A stretch of 64,000 bases of DNA from Pardosa pseudoannulata (lineage: Eukaryota; Arthropoda; Arachnida; Araneae; Lycosidae): the NCBI GenBank assembly GCA_032207245.1, contig CM063510.1:154332021-154396020 (forward strand), given 5' to 3'. Below the pieces are notes generated by a model. That model worked only from the letters and a program-made list of their open reading frames with translations, had not been told where the DNA came from and ran no database searches. This document shows, piece after piece, positions 60,710-64,000 of the stretch (position 1 is the stretch's first letter; each line of letters opens with the position of its first letter). Position numbers and translations under genes: made by a program.

Positions 60710-63700
60710 GAAGTACAAATAACCCCTATATAAGTATCCGAAAAACTCAAGGGCAAGGCCAAACCAACAAGGATCGAAGGAGTAAGTGACCACTGAGAGG
60801 AAAGTTCGTGGGACTACCACCGCCATCCTAAAGAAGCCTGAACTTATAATTAATAGACTGCAGAAAGTCACAGGAGTCGCATGATCTTGCAGAGCAGAGC
60901 ATCATACTAGAACTAGTCCTTACCCAAACTCCACTCCCAATCAGATGACCGAACCTCAGAGATCGAATTTTTAGAACAACAGCACTATCATTTTCCCTAT
61001 CCCTACACAAACTCTAGGAATCGCAACGAGTTCTCGAAAATTTCGAGAAAGGATTAGTTGGTAACCGACTGCGAAATACTACTGCCACAACTGATTGGAG
61101 TGTCGACGAAGGAAGACAAAATGGTTGATGGTTGCCTGCTCGCCGTCGAACGGACAGAGCCCGCTCTTATCGAACATTTTAAGTTGATGTACGGAGATGA
61201 CCCCATGACAGAGAGGATTTGATTCAGATAGAAATTTGTCTCGCACCTCCTAGTATCACCCTTGGAAAGAATGAAAAAGTTAACCTTTCCTTACAGAGTC
61301 CCTCTATCTCTCTTAGGCTTCAGTAGCCGCCTTTTTCAATTCTCCCCAGACAATAGACCAAGAGAGACCCATAGTGGCTTCTACCTCCAATTTCTGAATT
61401 CTTTAGCCTCCTCATTGTCAGAGATGACCTGATGTGCAGGCACTCAGCTGATCTCTACCTTTAGACCCTTGGACTCAGTGAATAGACTATAGATGTCTTT
61501 AATGAGCACAGCTCACGGGTAGTCGCTGAAGACAATGCTGATCACCAAGAGGGATGAGACTCTATCTGAGATGTTAGCTTTCCTTCAACAGAGATATTCC
61601 TTAGAACTAACATTTGGGCCTGGATGACAGCATAAAGCTCAGCATCAAAGACCGACCTGCGATCTGCAAGTTAGTAACCTGCATTTTAGAGCCCTCCGAA
61701 AATATCTCCCCTCCGCTGCCGGTAGGGAGTTAGGTTGGAGCAACGAAGATCAGGTTACACGAATCAACCATGTAGCCACTAGTCGTACATGTCGTTTCTA
61801 GAGAAGATTTGTCCAATTAGACCGATGTGGGACACACCTTTTTTGAAGATATAGAGTGTTTGTCTGATACGAGCGTTATACTCGATCGGCAGCACACCAG
61901 CCAACGCCAGCAGGGCCTCTGAGGAGACCGTTCTGTATGCTTTAGTAACGAGCAACATACACGAACGTTGGATCTGTGCCAGTGTTAGATCCTGCTTCAC
62001 GGTATTCCTGTATGTGACCTCACATCTATACAGAAGGATTCTTTCTATAATGACACTGTACATTGCGTTCATTGCCTGTCCATCGACTCCCTAGGCTGAT
62101 TTAGAGATGGGATCTTCTGCTTTAACTTATGGACTTTGTCCCTGACAATGTCCAGGTGTGAAATGACTGACAATTACTGATCGAAGATAACTCCCAGGTT
62201 CCTCATTTGATAAGCGTTCTTTAATGAATTGCCGTCCCGTTCGAATTTCAAGCAGTAGCGCCAAGGAGAAATGCCTTTTAAATAATGAGGAGTTGAGTCT
62301 TGTCAACACTAAGTTTCAGATGATGCGATCAACACCATTCTAATATGACCAGTAAAGTTCGTTTCACCTTAGTAATTACCTCTTTCCGATTCCGTGCTTT
62401 GATAATGAACAAGAAGTCATCCGCAAAGTCAACGAACTTGTAGATAACAAAGTCGGTGTTTTTCTCAAACAATTTTAATAGGGTGTTATCCAGTATAATC
62501 CATAATTTGGGGCCCTATCAGGAGCCCTGAGAAACACCACAGTGGTATTCGATGCTAATACTGAACTTATACCCATGATAGGTATCCACACAGTTATCCA
62601 GGAAGCTCCCATGCAGAAGTAAAAGTTCAAGGGAAATACCCAACTGGTAAAATTATGGAGACAGTCTAACCATTGGACAGTGTTGCACGCACCCTTGATA
62701 TCGAATAACATAAGAACAGTGAATTGATCCTCACTCCGATTGGAGCACATAGTTTGTCGTCTACCACCTTCAGACCGTTGCTCGTGCTCCTCTGTTTTAG
62801 AACTTGAATTCACTAAGAAGTTCTCTACTTCCAAAGAAGTGCTATAGCCGATTGTACATCCGCTTACCCAGGAATTTTCCCGGGGAACTAAAGAAACTGA
62901 TGGGTCGGTACGAGTCGTAGGATGCTAGGTACATGCCCTACTTAACTATTAAGACCACTTTTGTATTATTGCATGCGTCAGGGGACCTACGTTGCTCCCA
63001 GTAGCTATCCATAATCGTGGTAAGCACCTCCGGATCGGTGGAGTGAAGGAGCTTCAGGACTTCGATGAAGAGTCCATCGGGGCACTGGCTTTGCCATTCC
63101 TGAGCCCCTCAAGAGAGCGTGACTTCATTCTTTGTGTATGGGATTTCTTCACTGATAATCAGAGGAGCCTTACTGAACCTTGATTAAGCAACAGTCTTAG
63201 AGTGATGAGCTATGATGGCACTCACAGTGTTTACCGAATCAAAAGTAGTTTCCTGATATGTAGAAACCAGTTTGAGTCTCAGTTGGAATTTGTCCTCCAT
63301 GAATGACTTGCAAGAAGGGGTGCAACCCTCTTTTCTCGAGAGGTTGCTCAAGAACGCACGAAAGGACCGGGGCATCACTCGTTGTACAATCTTACAATAG
63401 ACGAAGAGCCCACGACGGTAGAGGTTTAAGATTTGCTTCATTCGGCTAGGTTACCTTTCTGCAAGGAATCTGAGCTTACAGGTTCTGGTCTTGGACTCTT
63501 TACAGCTAGGTCAGAGTTCCACTATGCCACGGAGTTGCGTACTTAAGTTTCTGTTAGTATTCGACTTGTGGTCAGATTGGGGATCACAGCCAAGCTGTCA
63601 TTCAACTTGTGAAGGAAGGATGGAAGGCAGATAGCCGATTTTTATGGGCCGTGGAAACTCCCCGAAAGTGGTTCTCATCTGACTTTCCAAGCAGAACTTG

Positions 63701-64000
63701 TCGATATGTTTCTACTTAATCCTCTTGGGAGCTTTCGAGCCATCCCTAGTCGCGACCTAGTGGAAGTTCAAGGTGATGAAACAGTGATCAGACAGATTCT
63801 CTGTATTCCATGCTCTCCAATCGGGGTAATGACGAGGACAAGAAGTCCTGAGAAGTGTTAGGTCTATCCAACTACTTGTCCTTTGTTTAACGACGGTCGG
63901 TCGACTATGTGGTTCGTTAGCCACTATGAGGTAGAGGGCCACAATCCAGTCTTCGACTACACTGCTCCTGGACTCAAGTATATCCCCATCCCAGAAGGGT
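60710..64000 (-). mobile_element. R1-like non-LTR retrotransposon, degenerate, 5' end beyond window
   Basis: From about 60710 onward the GC content rises clearly and minus-strand coding with LINE domains appears in the order endonuclease (high coordinates), reverse transcriptase, RNase H. The element is read from the window edge at 64000 downwards; the 3' end is near 60710 but no poly(A) or target duplication was identified. It lies about 300 bp upstream of the kinase promoter, in the same orientation. Confidence 0.8.
61120..64000 (-). pseudogene. LINE ORF2 relic: endonuclease, reverse transcriptase, RNase H
   Basis: C-terminal half of an APE-type endonuclease: VVEDWIVALYLIVANEPHSR, PTVVKQRTSSWIDLTLLR and ENLSDHCFITLNF, with the SDH motif at 63784-63792. 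Reverse transcriptase: FTVLMLFDIKGACNTVQW (first catalytic Asp), GVSQGS near 62520 and the catalytic box FVDFADDFLFI (FADD at 62416-62427), followed by LEWC.SHHLKLSVDKTQLL. RNase H-like: SVFDAELYAVIQAQ near 61640 and VPAHQVISDNEEAK near 61420. Downstream, LCPFDGEQATINHFVFL resembles the usual Cys/His tail. Many stops and frameshifts separate these blocks. Endonuclease details favour the R1 clade; RNase H also occurs in I and LOA clades. Dead copy. Confidence 0.8.

Overview
The window looks like a stretch of arthropod nuclear genome, most likely a chelicerate and plausibly a spider. It is very AT-rich, has long introns with GT-AG splice sites, and is packed with short DNA transposons, tRNA-derived SINEs, mariner/Tc1 relics and an R1-like LINE. 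Nothing bacterial, viral or organellar was recognised. The lineage call is inference from repeat types and gene structure; the arthropod call is firmer.

Two host genes can be read. On the plus strand, a paired-like homeobox gene of the PROP1/UNC-42 family lies in three exons: 1976-2056 (probable start exon), 5713-5987 (most of the homeodomain) and 15079-15465 (rest of the homeodomain and C-terminus, ending in a stop). Splice phases match across the whole gene and give about 241 residues. On the minus strand, a complete nucleoside diphosphate kinase gene (awd/NME1 type, 153 residues) lies in four coding exons: 60174-60299, 59703-59804, 55432-55544 and 53166-53286. Every known active-site residue is present. 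The two genes sit about 38 kb apart, end to end, with no recognisable gene between them.

Layout. 1-16.5 kb: the homeobox gene with its introns, containing piggyBac-like MITEs, a SINE, several short repeats and a striking GC/CpG-rich island at about 8.7-11.0 kb. 16.5-53 kb: an intergenic desert dominated by transposon relics. These include a minisatellite, a pogo-like MITE, a solo Ty3-type LTR carrying a heat-shock-element-like array, an internally deleted Tc1-like element, several hAT MITEs with clear 8-bp target duplications, a tRNA-like SINE family, a mariner fragment nested inside a Tc1-like transposase, a Tc3-like element with 155-bp inverted ends, and an unusual knot of overlapping inverted repeats at 42.4-45.9 kb with a THAP-domain remnant. 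53-60.4 kb: the kinase gene. 60.7-64 kb: a degenerate non-LTR retrotransposon with endonuclease, reverse transcriptase and RNase H, running off the window edge.

The genes do not form a pathway: one encodes a transcription factor and the other a housekeeping nucleotide-metabolism enzyme. Most of the biological interest is in the homeobox intron island and in the nested transposon history of the intergenic region. All boundaries of repeats were set by eye from inverted ends, target duplications or similarity between copies, and are approximate unless a target-site duplication is stated.
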